Below are positions 6,538 through 13,202 of a DNA stretch of 13,399 nucleotides, in pieces. The DNA lies in contig JAUWMN010000012.1 of NCBI GenBank assembly GCA_030613165.1, forward strand, positions 1 through 13,399, in the 5' to 3' direction. Made by a program: the position numbers and the translations under genes. Numbering within the stretch: position 1 is the stretch's first letter; each line of letters begins with the position of its first letter. This stretch comes from Desulfobacterales bacterium (GTDB lineage: Bacteria; Desulfobacterota; Desulfobacteria; Desulfobacterales; C00003106). The notes under the pieces were generated by a model. It did no database searches and was not told the origin of the DNA. It worked only from the letters and a program-made list of their open reading frames with translations.

Positions 6538-6978
6538 ATGAGAAAGGTATTGGCAACACTCGGAATCATGGTTTTTTGTACCACGTGTCTCGTTTTTGGC
6601 GCTCTGGCAGACGATATTCCCGATGAGATCACAATGAACTCAACGGTCTACAAGCAACACAAAAAGAGTCTTGTAACGTGGGGACACACCGAGCACGCTG
6701 AGGACTTTGATGTGGCCTGTTCAGACTGTCATCATAGATTCGCAGGTGGCGAGAACGTATGGGAAGAGGGCGATGCGGTAGAGAAATGTGAAGCATGCCA
6801 CGCAGACCCAAAACCACCAAGGGGAAAAGGCCTTAGCAAAGGGCAGAAGGTAGGTTCTCATTACTGGGCAATGCATGCAAACTGCAAAGGGTGCCACATG
6901 GAGCAAGGCGGAGGCCCGGTGACCTGTAACGACTGTCATCCCAGGGAAAAATCTCGCTGGGCGTTCACATGGCGGTAA
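6538..6978 (+). CDS. Periplasmic tetraheme cytochrome c, class III (c3-type)
   Basis: A 146-aa precursor with a signal peptide (residues 1-24, ending GALA) and four heme-binding CxxCH motifs at 61-65, 84-88, 116-120 and 130-134. The order of histidines (H50 and H53 before CSDCHH at 61-66, H113 before the third motif) follows the bis-His pattern of cytochrome c3. In that family it carries electrons between periplasmic hydrogenases or formate dehydrogenases and membrane redox complexes. Many c3 proteins have CxxxxCH at hemes 2 and 4, whereas here all four are CxxCH. I chose ATG 6538 because the signal peptide begins there and a purine-rich AAGGGGG lies about 10 nt upstream. A GTG at 6487 in the same frame would add 17 unlikely residues. 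The gene appears to be a single-gene unit. Confidence 0.92.
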   Translation: MRKVLATLGIMVFCTTCLVFGALADDIPDEITMNSTVYKQHKKSLVTWGHTEHAEDFDVACSDCHHRFAGGENVWEEGDAVEKCEACHADPKPPRGKGLSKGQKVGSHYWAMHANCKGCHMEQGGGPVTCNDCHPREKSRWAFTWR

Positions 6979-6999
6979 AGTAGGATAGCTTCGATTCCC

Positions 7000-7017
7000 G
7001 TATAAATTATACTTTTT
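7000..7017 (+). terminator. Weak terminator candidate after the cytochrome gene
   Basis: GTATA-aat-TATAC (7000-7012) is followed by five T. The stem is short and all but AT-only, so termination here would be inefficient; it is the only candidate behind the cytochrome gene. Confidence 0.3.
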
Positions 7018-7026
7018 CTATTCTTT

Positions 7027-7120
7027 GATGGTTTCGTAAAGAGTCTTTCGTGAACGACTCAAGTGTTTTTTCTATCACAATGCTCATGAAGTAAAACAAT
7101 GGACTTTTTACGAAACCATC
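7027..7120. mobile_element. MITE/REP-like element with ~19-bp terminal inverted repeats
   Basis: The left arm at 7027-7045 begins GATGGTTTCGTAAA and the right arm at 7102-7120 is its inverse complement. Fourteen bp match perfectly, then one mismatch, then four more matching bp. The 56-bp interior carries a smaller inverted repeat, GAGTC (7041-7045) and GACTC (7056-7060). It encodes no protein, and I found no clear target-site duplication. The structure fits a non-autonomous repeat or a long-stem RNA hairpin. Confidence 0.6.
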
Positions 7121-7191
7121 CTGTTTGACTCCTGATATCTTTTCAATAACTCCCCATTCTTTAGCCCACTTCGACACCTTATGTTATGAGA

Positions 7192-7220
7192 TTGACATCT
7201 TAAAGTCTCCCTGGTAAGCT
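7192..7220 (+). promoter_or_regulatory. Sigma-70-like promoter for the CooC/PHI/HPS operon
   Basis: A perfect TTGACA (7192-7197) and TAAGCT (7215-7220) are separated by 17 nt. Transcription would begin near 7227, giving a leader of about 57 nt before ATG 7284. The -10 matches only at the T, A and final T. Confidence 0.45.
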
Positions 7221-7283
7221 GAAATTAAGAGATAAGGTCGCAAAATCGCCTGACTTATTATCCTCTGTACGGAAGGAATAATA

Positions 7284-8036
7284 ATGAAAATAGCCATAAC
7301 CGGCAAAGGGGGGGTCGGCAAAACCACTCTTGCCGCTTCACTGTCTCTCCTTTACAGCAACGAAGGATACAAGGTATTAGCCATTGATGCGGACCCTGAC
7401 GCAAATCTGGCATCAGGCCTGGGTATCAAGGATACCTCTTCCATTGTCCCAATTGCCGCAATGAAAGATTTGATTTATGAAAGGACCAAGGCTGGTGGGC
7501 CCGGTTTCTTTAAGCTCAATCCTCGAGTGGACGATATCCCTGAAAAGTTTTCGCTTAAAGAAGGGAATCTTCGATTAATGGTCCTGGGGGGTATCAAAAA
7601 AGGGGGCGGTGGATGTATCTGCCCGGAAAATACCCTGCTCAGAGCCCTGGTTCAGCATCTAATTGTGTATCAAAAGGAATGGGTTATCCTTGACATGGAA
7701 GCCGGGATAGAACATTTGGGGAGAGGGACGGCCCAATCGGTAGATAGCCTTGTCATTGTGGTAGAACCTGGCAAACGTAGCATAGAGACTGCTTACCGAA
7801 TCCAAAAGTTGGCCGATGATTTAAATCTGAATAAGATTTTAGTGGTCGGTAATAAGATCCGTACTCCAAAGGATAAAGAATTATTGCGTTCCGCCTTGAA
7901 AGAATTTCAGATTGTCGGCTGGCTTCCGTACGATGGTCTTGTCATTGAGGCGGAACAAGCAGGCAAATCTGTATACAAGGTCAGTGAACCATTTTGGGAT
8001 GAAATCAAAAAGATATCGAAACAGTTAATAAAATGA
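7284..8036 (+). CDS. cooC: CooC-like nickel-insertion ATPase (CO dehydrogenase accessory protein family)
   Basis: A 250-aa P-loop ATPase of the MinD/ParA (SIMIBI) class. It has the deviant Walker A KGGVGKTT at 8-15 with the signature Lys8, the switch motif DADPDANLASGLG at 35-47, and a Walker B-like ILDMEAGIEHLGRGT. Cys111 and Cys113 in GGGGCICPE form the CxC motif through which CooC dimers bind nickel. CooC proteins use ATP to drive nickel into the C-cluster of carbon monoxide dehydrogenase in the cytoplasm. The usual length is about 250-265 aa, so this is full size. AAGGA lies 6 nt before the start. The gene overlaps the PHI gene by 4 nt (ATGA), the first link of a tight operon. No CO dehydrogenase lies in the window, so the target could be a distant CODH/acetyl-CoA synthase or another metalloenzyme. 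Confidence 0.85.
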   Translation: MKIAITGKGGVGKTTLAASLSLLYSNEGYKVLAIDADPDANLASGLGIKDTSSIVPIAAMKDLIYERTKAGGPGFFKLNPRVDDIPEKFSLKEGNLRLMVLGGIKKGGGGCICPENTLLRALVQHLIVYQKEWVILDMEAGIEHLGRGTAQSVDSLVIVVEPGKRSIETAYRIQKLADDLNLNKILVVGNKIRTPKDKELLRSALKEFQIVGWLPYDGLVIEAEQAGKSVYKVSEPFWDEIKKISKQLIK

Positions 8037-8590
8037 ACGCTCGAAAAAAGATAGAAGTCATCTTAGAAGAGAACAGAAATCTCTTGAACATGGTAAGAGA
8101 TGAACATATTGCCGATCTTGTCGAGAAGATGGACAGTGCATCCAATATCTTCTGCTTTGCCATGGGGAGAAGTGGCTATATCTTACGGTGTTTTTCCATG
8201 AGATTAATGCACCTGCGATACCCGGTTTACTTTGTTGGTGAGACCATAACACCCAAGATACGTTCAGGCGATCTCCTTATTGTTCTTTCCGGCTCCGGGG
8301 AAACCGGTTTGACACACCATGTAACAATTTTGGCCAAAAAAGAGGGAGCAACAACATACGGCGTGGTGGGATCACTTGATTCACGGATTGGCGGGGATAT
8401 GGATCACGTCCTCTGCCTTCCGGGGGGCTCCAAAACTCATTTCCCCGGCGATATCCCATCGATCCAACCCGCTGGTTCTTTATTTGAACAGGCGGCATTT
8501 CTTTTTTTTGAGGCGATCATATTGGAAATCTATCACCAACACGGAAGCAACCCCGAAGCTGTATTGAGCCATCACGCAAACTTGGAATAG
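8033..8590 (+). CDS. hxlB: 6-phospho-3-hexuloisomerase (PHI), SIS domain
   Basis: A 185-aa cytoplasmic sugar isomerase interconverting 3-hexulose 6-phosphate and fructose 6-phosphate, the second step of the ribulose monophosphate pathway. Family markers are visible: AMGRSGYILRCFSMRLMHL at 43-61, the phosphosugar loop SGSGET at 86-91, and the glutamate-bearing GSLFEQAAFLFFEA near the C terminus. The length is normal for PHI. It overlaps the CooC-like gene by 4 nt and precedes the HPS-RraA fusion by 23 nt, so both RuMP enzymes are made from one transcript. An unspecific SIS-domain isomerase is the alternative, made unlikely by the HPS neighbour. Confidence 0.9.
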   Translation: MNARKKIEVILEENRNLLNMVRDEHIADLVEKMDSASNIFCFAMGRSGYILRCFSMRLMHLRYPVYFVGETITPKIRSGDLLIVLSGSGETGLTHHVTILAKKEGATTYGVVGSLDSRIGGDMDHVLCLPGGSKTHFPGDIPSIQPAGSLFEQAAFLFFEAIILEIYHQHGSNPEAVLSHHANLE

Positions 8591-8613
8591 CAATCCTGGA
8601 AAGGAGTATAGTT

Positions 8614-9900
8614 ATGAAACCGAGTCTTCAGTTAGCCCTTGATTTCGTGGACTTGGAGAGAGCATTAAAGGCGGCGGTATCCGGTGCGGCAGGAGGTGTT
8701 GATTGGATTGAGGCAGGCACTCCATTGATCAAGAGCGAGGGACTGCAGGCCGTTCGCAAGCTGAGGGAACTCTTTCCTGAAAAGACTATTGTGGCGGATA
8801 TGAAGATCATGGACGCGGGCAGAATGGAGGTCGAAGCTGCGGCCAAAGCGGGCGCCGACGTAGTCGATGTGTTAGGCACAGCCAGTGACGCCACCATCAG
8901 AGAATGCATACAGGCGGGTAAAAATTACGGCGCGCAAATCGCGGTAGATTTGATAGCGGTCGAAGATGTTGTTACCCGTGCCACAAATATCGAAAAGATG
9001 GGTGCGGATTATATAACCGTACACTGCTCCATAGACGAGCAGATGGAAGGCAAATCCCCGTTTGAGAGACTGCAAAAGGTCTGCGAATCCGTCTCAATCC
9101 CTGTTGGGGTTGCGGGAGGAATCAATTCGGAAACAGCGCACAAGGCGGTCAAAGCAGGGGCTTCCATAATCATTGTCGGGGGGGCCATTACCAAGGCCTC
9201 TGATCCACAAAAGGCCGCGGCTGAGATCAAGAAGGCGATAGACAAAAAAGTTTCGATTCCCTCCAAGTTGTTCAAACGGGGAGGAGAGAAAAATATAAAG
9301 GAGATTTTAGAACAGGTCTCTGCCGCCAATCTCTCGGACGCATTACACCGGGGTGGTGTGTTGGAGGAGATGCGGCCTCTTTTCAGGGGGATCAAGATGA
9401 CGGGAAAGGCGCTTACAGTGCGCACTTATCCCGGAGACTGGTCCAAACCCGTGCAAGCTATAGACGCGGCTGAAAAAGGGGATATTATTGTCATAGATGC
9501 AGGGGGGGTAGGGCCTGCCATATGGGGAGAACTCGCGACACATTCAGCCTTGCAAAGAGGGATAGCGGGCGTTGTAATCGACGGCGCCATACGTGACATC
9601 AATGACATTATACAGATGCGATTCCCTGCATACAGTAAGCTAATTACCCCCAATGCCGGAGAACCAAAAGGGTTTGGAGAAATAGGAGTCCCTGTAATGG
9701 TAGGAGGCAAAAAGGTGGAAACCGGGGACTGGATAATCGGAGATGACGATGGAGTCGTAGTCCTTCCTAAATCGATCGCCACAGAATACGCAAATCGCGC
9801 CATGGATGTTTTAGAAAGGGAAAATCGGATTCGTACAGAGATTAAAGAAGGAAGCACCTTGAGTAAGGTAACCGAGCTCCTTAGGTGGGAAAAGAAATAA
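8614..9900 (+). CDS. Bifunctional 3-hexulose-6-phosphate synthase / RraA-family fusion
   Basis: A 428-aa two-domain cytoplasmic protein. Residues 1-212 are a hexulose-phosphate synthase of the OMP decarboxylase superfamily: Asp10, Glu33, the DMKIMD motif at 62-67, His137, and phosphate-binding glycines at 168-169 and 189-190. It condenses formaldehyde with ribulose 5-phosphate, or runs in reverse. Residues about 225-428 form an RraA-like domain, the fold of RNase E inhibitor RraA and of hydroxy-methyl-oxoglutarate aldolases. Glu306 and Arg327-Asp328 fit the E/D-x20-R-D metal-site pattern of the aldolase members. The join at 212-225 is a short linker in one uninterrupted frame. Such fusions are known, mainly in archaea. 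AAGGAG lies 7 nt upstream of ATG. What the RraA half does here is not known; a lyase or regulatory role is possible. Confidence 0.92.
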   Translation: MKPSLQLALDFVDLERALKAAVSGAAGGVDWIEAGTPLIKSEGLQAVRKLRELFPEKTIVADMKIMDAGRMEVEAAAKAGADVVDVLGTASDATIRECIQAGKNYGAQIAVDLIAVEDVVTRATNIEKMGADYITVHCSIDEQMEGKSPFERLQKVCESVSIPVGVAGGINSETAHKAVKAGASIIIVGGAITKASDPQKAAAEIKKAIDKKVSIPSKLFKRGGEKNIKEILEQVSAANLSDALHRGGVLEEMRPLFRGIKMTGKALTVRTYPGDWSKPVQAIDAAEKGDIIVIDAGGVGPAIWGELATHSALQRGIAGVVIDGAIRDINDIIQMRFPAYSKLITPNAGEPKGFGEIGVPVMVGGKKVETGDWIIGDDDGVVVLPKSIATEYANRAMDVLERENRIRTEIKEGSTLSKVTELLRWEKK

Positions 9901-9903
9901 ACC

Positions 9904-11058
9904 ATGACCCGACGACGTATCCGCTGGACCATCTTCGCCTTGTTCATCTCTGCCGTGGGTGTGCTGCTGTGGTTCTACACCCGGCCCAAGCCGATCGAAG
10001 TAGTGGTTAGACCCGTGGAGCGCGGCACGGTGGAACGGGTAGTAGCCAACACCCGGGCAGGGACCTTGAAGGCCTGTCGCCGGGCGAGTCTCTCTCCCAG
10101 TGTCGGCGGCCAAATTGCAGTGCTGAACATCCGTGAAGGTGACGAGGTCAAGGCCGGTCAGCTCTTATTGGAGCTGTGGAACAAAGATCTGGTAGCCGGT
10201 GTGGCGCTGGCGGAGAGTGAAGCCCAAGCCGCGGAAGCCCGCTCCCAAGCCGCCTGTTTGCAGGCCGAGGTAGCCCAGCGCGAAGCCGATCGACAGGTAA
10301 AATTACGCAAAACCGGCGCTGCTTCCGAAGAGCGGACTGACAGGGCGGTAACCGAGGCCAAGGCCCTCAAAGCCGATTGCAAGGCCGCGATAGCATCGGC
10401 AAAAATGAGCGTCGCCCAAGCTGGTGTTGCCAAAGCTAACCTGGAGCGCACGCGGCTGATAGCGCCTTTTGACGGGGTGATTGCCGAGATTACCGGTGAG
10501 CTGAACGAATACGTCACTCCTTCCCCACCTGGGATAGCAACCCCGCCGGCCGTAGAACTGATCGACAATACCTGTTTTTACGTTGTTGCTCCCATTGATG
10601 AAGTAGACGCCCCGGCCGTTGCCGTAGGTATGCCTGCCAGAGTGAGCCTGGATGCTTTCGGCGACCGGCGCTTTGAAGGCAAGGTCCGTCGTATTGCTGA
10701 CTACGTGTTAGACATCGAAAAACAGGCCCGAACCGTAGACGTGGAGGTGGAATTCACCAACCCGGAAGATATCAAGCAATTATTAGCCGGATATAGCGCG
10801 GATGTGGAAGTGATTTTGGACCTCCGTCAAGACACCTTACGCATCCCTACACAAGCCGTGCTGGACGGCAAACGCGTGTTTGTCTACCTGCCCGACGATA
10901 AACTTTTAGAGGAACGGACCTTTGAAAGCGGCATTTCGAACTGGGACTATACCGAGGTCGTGACCGGTCTCCAGGAAGGTGAGTTAATAGTCATCTCCGT
11001 CGATCGTGCCGGCGTGGAGAACGGGGCGCATGCTGTTGCCGCCAAAGAGGAGCCATGA
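9904..11058 (+). CDS. HlyD/MacA-type periplasmic adaptor of an ABC exporter
   Basis: A 384-aa membrane-fusion protein. One N-terminal membrane anchor lies at 8-26 and the rest is periplasmic. The first half of a biotinyl-lipoyl-like domain covers about 60-92 (SPSVGGQIAVLNIREGDEV). A long helical hairpin rich in Ala, Glu and Gln covers about 95-180. The second lipoyl half follows at about 183-200 (TRLIAPFDGVI), then beta-barrel and membrane-proximal domains. Adaptors of this type link an inner-membrane FtsX-type ABC transporter to an outer-membrane channel such as TolC. The start codon is only 3 nt after the HPS-RraA stop and has no strong ribosome site close by (AGGTGG lies about 15 nt upstream), suggesting coupled translation. 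The ATPase gene overlaps its end by 4 nt. Codon use turns richer in G/C than in the genes before it. Confidence 0.9.
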   Translation: MTRRRIRWTIFALFISAVGVLLWFYTRPKPIEVVVRPVERGTVERVVANTRAGTLKACRRASLSPSVGGQIAVLNIREGDEVKAGQLLLELWNKDLVAGVALAESEAQAAEARSQAACLQAEVAQREADRQVKLRKTGAASEERTDRAVTEAKALKADCKAAIASAKMSVAQAGVAKANLERTRLIAPFDGVIAEITGELNEYVTPSPPGIATPPAVELIDNTCFYVVAPIDEVDAPAVAVGMPARVSLDAFGDRRFEGKVRRIADYVLDIEKQARTVDVEVEFTNPEDIKQLLAGYSADVEVILDLRQDTLRIPTQAVLDGKRVFVYLPDDKLLEERTFESGISNWDYTEVVTGLQEGELIVISVDRAGVENGAHAVAAKEEP

Positions 11059-11714
11059 TCTATCTGGATGGTATCGAGCGTGTGTTTCAGGTCGGCGATG
11101 AAGCCGTCCACGCCCTCCGCGACGTACACTTAGAAGTAAAACAGGGAGAATATATTGCCGTTATGGGTCCTTCAGGCTCGGGCAAATCTACCCTGCTGAA
11201 TATTATAGGCCTCCTGGACAGACCCGACAGAGGCGTATATCGTCTGGACGACGTAACCGCAACTGACCTCAGTGATGATCAGCAGGCCGCGGTGCGACGT
11301 CATAAGATCGGTTTTGTGTTCCAGTTCTTCCATCTGGTGCCCCGCCTCTCTGCCTCTGAAAATATTGAATTGCCTCTAACCTTGGCCGGAATGGAGCCTG
11401 AAGAACGAAAATCTCGTGTTCAGGCCGCTCTTAAAGCCTTTGGGCTCGCCGGCCGTGCCAAGCATCGACCCGATCAGCTCTCCGGAGGGCAACGCCAGCG
11501 CGTAGCTATTGCGCGAGCCACCATCATGGAACCTAAAGTCGTTCTTGCCGACGAACCTACCGGCAACCTGGACCGAGCTTCAGGCAAGGATGTCATAGAA
11601 ATCCTGGAAAGGCTCAACCTGAAAGGAGTGACCCTGATCATGGTCACCCATGATCCCGAATTAGGCAAACGCGCGTCCAGGGAAATACATATGGTGGATG
11701 GTCGGATTTCTTAA
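11055..11714 (+). CDS. ABC transporter ATP-binding protein (MacB/LolD type)
   Basis: A 219-aa nucleotide-binding subunit at the inner face of the membrane. Walker A GPSGSGKST is at 38-46, the Q-loop Gln at 90, signature LSGGQRQR at 142-149, Walker B VVLADEP with Glu167, and the switch His at 199. Length and motifs fit the LolD/MacB-ATPase group that powers FtsX-type permeases (mechanotransmission rather than classical transport). Its ATG overlaps the adaptor's stop (ATGA). The permease expected next is displaced by a 275-nt repeat-bearing gap. The substrate cannot be told from sequence. Confidence 0.95.
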   Translation: MIYLDGIERVFQVGDEAVHALRDVHLEVKQGEYIAVMGPSGSGKSTLLNIIGLLDRPDRGVYRLDDVTATDLSDDQQAAVRRHKIGFVFQFFHLVPRLSASENIELPLTLAGMEPEERKSRVQAALKAFGLAGRAKHRPDQLSGGQRQRVAIARATIMEPKVVLADEPTGNLDRASGKDVIEILERLNLKGVTLIMVTHDPELGKRASREIHMVDGRIS

Positions 11715-11989
11715 TACAGCTATGACATCATTTAAAGCTTTTAATGCAACATATCGTTAATTTATATAGATAGAGATTGCAATTTGGATGTTGCGGGTTA
11801 CGGGTTTTATTCCCATTCTGTGTCTACGTATTGAATAAATTTGTTTATTTTGCCACCTAATGCATTGCTACTATCAAGACAGCACTATGTTTGCTTTTAA
11901 TTGTCCCGCTTTCTTAACTCGCAACCCGCAACTCGTAACCCGCAACGACAACTCGAATGTATAGGGTCAAGTTCTCATAGTGAAATAGT
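11715..11989. repeat. 275-nt gap with inverted and tandem repeats between ABC ATPase and permease genes
   Basis: No gene is visible. An inverted pair GTTGCGGGTTACGGGTT (11790-11806) and AACTCGTAACCCGCAAC (11930-11946) matches at 16 of 17 bp across about 120 nt. The right arm lies in a 14-bp tandem repeat (AACTCGCAACCCGC at 11916-11929, AACTCGTAACCCGC at 11930-11943). An AT-only stem, AATAAA/TTTATT, lies at 11834-11849. Flanking operon genes are normally a few bases apart, so this looks like an inserted repeat element, perhaps with a new promoter for the permeases; I cannot point to convincing -35/-10 boxes. Confidence 0.6.
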
Positions 11990-13195
11990 ATGAAAATTGA
12001 AGACATACTCCACTTCAGCATCCGCGCCTCAACTGGCTACCGCACCCGCACCTTGCTGATGCTGCTCGCTATGGCCATCGGGGTAGCATCGGTAGTGATC
12101 CTCACCTCTCTGGGCGAAGGCGCCCGACAGTATGTGACCGACCGATTCTCCTCACTCGGTGCCAACCTGCTAATCGTATTGCCCGGCCGCTCGGAAACAA
12201 CGGGCGGGCATCCGCCGATGTTAGGGGAAACACCCCGGGACCTGACCTTGGACGATGCCCTGGCACTGAACCGCAGCGCTTCCATCCGTCGTATCGCCCC
12301 TATCACCGTCGGGTCTGCGCCGGTCTCCTGGAAGCAGTTGGAGCGGGAAGTAATCATTCTGGGCTCGACCTCTGAACTCTATGAGGTCCGGCATCTATCT
12401 ATGGGCCAGGGGAGGTTCTTGCCTGCCGGCGATCCTACCCGGGGAGGAGCCGTCTGTGTGATCGGTTACAAGGTCAAACACGAACTGTTCTCCAACCAAT
12501 CGCCTCCGGGTGAATGGGTACGTATCGGTGACCGTCGCTTCCGCGTTATAGGGGTGTTGGCCAAAAAAGGCCAATCCCTCGGACTGGACATGGGGGATGT
12601 GGTCATAATTCCGGTTGCTTCGGCCCAGGCCCTGTTCAACACTTCATCACTGTTCCGTATTCTTGTTCAGGCAAGCAGTCGAGAGGCTATACCCAGGGCC
12701 AAGCAGGTCATCCTGAACGTCATCCGCGAAAGACATGACGGAGAAGAGGACGTCACCGTCGTCACACAGGACGCGGTACTCTCAACTTTTGACCGAATTT
12801 TCACTGCCCTGACCCTGACCGTCGCCGGCATTGCCGCAATCAGCTTGTCGGTAGCCGGTGTCCTGATCATGAACGTGATGCTGGTCGCCGTCTCCCAACG
12901 TACTACGGAGATCGGTCTGCTCAAAGCGCTCGGCGCTCCGCGCCGGCAAATCATGAGTCTGTTCCTGGCGGAATCCGCCATGCTCTCGCTGGCCGGGGCC
13001 GCGCTCGGACTTATCGTGGCCTTTACCGTTATATGGGTATTGGCGAATATATTCCCTGACTTCCCGATCCGGATACCCCTCTGGGCTTTGGCGGCCGCCA
13101 TAGGGGTGTCGCTATTGACCGGGTTAGTGTTCGGAGCCCTGCCGGCACGGAGGGCCGCACGGCTGGATCCGGTGGAGGCGTTGTCGCGGCGATAG
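11990..13195 (+). CDS. ABC transporter permease, MacB/FtsX type
   Basis: A 401-aa inner-membrane permease. Membrane segment 1 lies at about 20-41. A large periplasmic MacB-like domain covers about 45-265, and three further segments lie near 270-300, 325-350 and 362-385 (the FtsX domain, with QRTTEIGLLKALGAPRRQI before segment 3). The end, ARRAARLDPVEALSRR, is typical for the family. The four-helix layout fits a permease without a fused ATPase, served by the ATPase encoded just upstream. No good ribosome binding site precedes ATG 11990, which may reflect the repeat insertion in front. A second permease starts 7 nt after the stop codon. Confidence 0.93.
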   Translation: MKIEDILHFSIRASTGYRTRTLLMLLAMAIGVASVVILTSLGEGARQYVTDRFSSLGANLLIVLPGRSETTGGHPPMLGETPRDLTLDDALALNRSASIRRIAPITVGSAPVSWKQLEREVIILGSTSELYEVRHLSMGQGRFLPAGDPTRGGAVCVIGYKVKHELFSNQSPPGEWVRIGDRRFRVIGVLAKKGQSLGLDMGDVVIIPVASAQALFNTSSLFRILVQASSREAIPRAKQVILNVIRERHDGEEDVTVVTQDAVLSTFDRIFTALTLTVAGIAAISLSVAGVLIMNVMLVAVSQRTTEIGLLKALGAPRRQIMSLFLAESAMLSLAGAALGLIVAFTVIWVLANIFPDFPIRIPLWALAAAIGVSLLTGLVFGALPARRAARLDPVEALSRR

Positions 13196-13202
13196 TTAAA
13201 AC

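Larger units (their letters stand above)
6979..7283. other. 305-nt intergenic region between cytochrome and cooC-like genes
   Basis: No coding sequence is supported. From left to right it holds a weak hairpin with T tract (7000-7017), a MITE-like inverted-repeat element (7027-7120), a sigma-70-like promoter (7192-7220) and the ribosome binding site of the next gene (AAGGA, 7273-7277). Confidence 0.7.

Noticed and set aside
7120..7283. Riboswitch in the leader of the CooC-like operon
   Set aside because: The predicted leader after the promoter is only about 57 nt and shows no recognisable conserved riboswitch core or stable stem.
8628..9947. Several long minus-strand frames opposite HPS-RraA and its junction with the adaptor gene
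   Set aside because: They mirror the codon bias of the plus-strand gene; Ser/Pro/Thr/Ala-rich translations without domains mark them as shadows.
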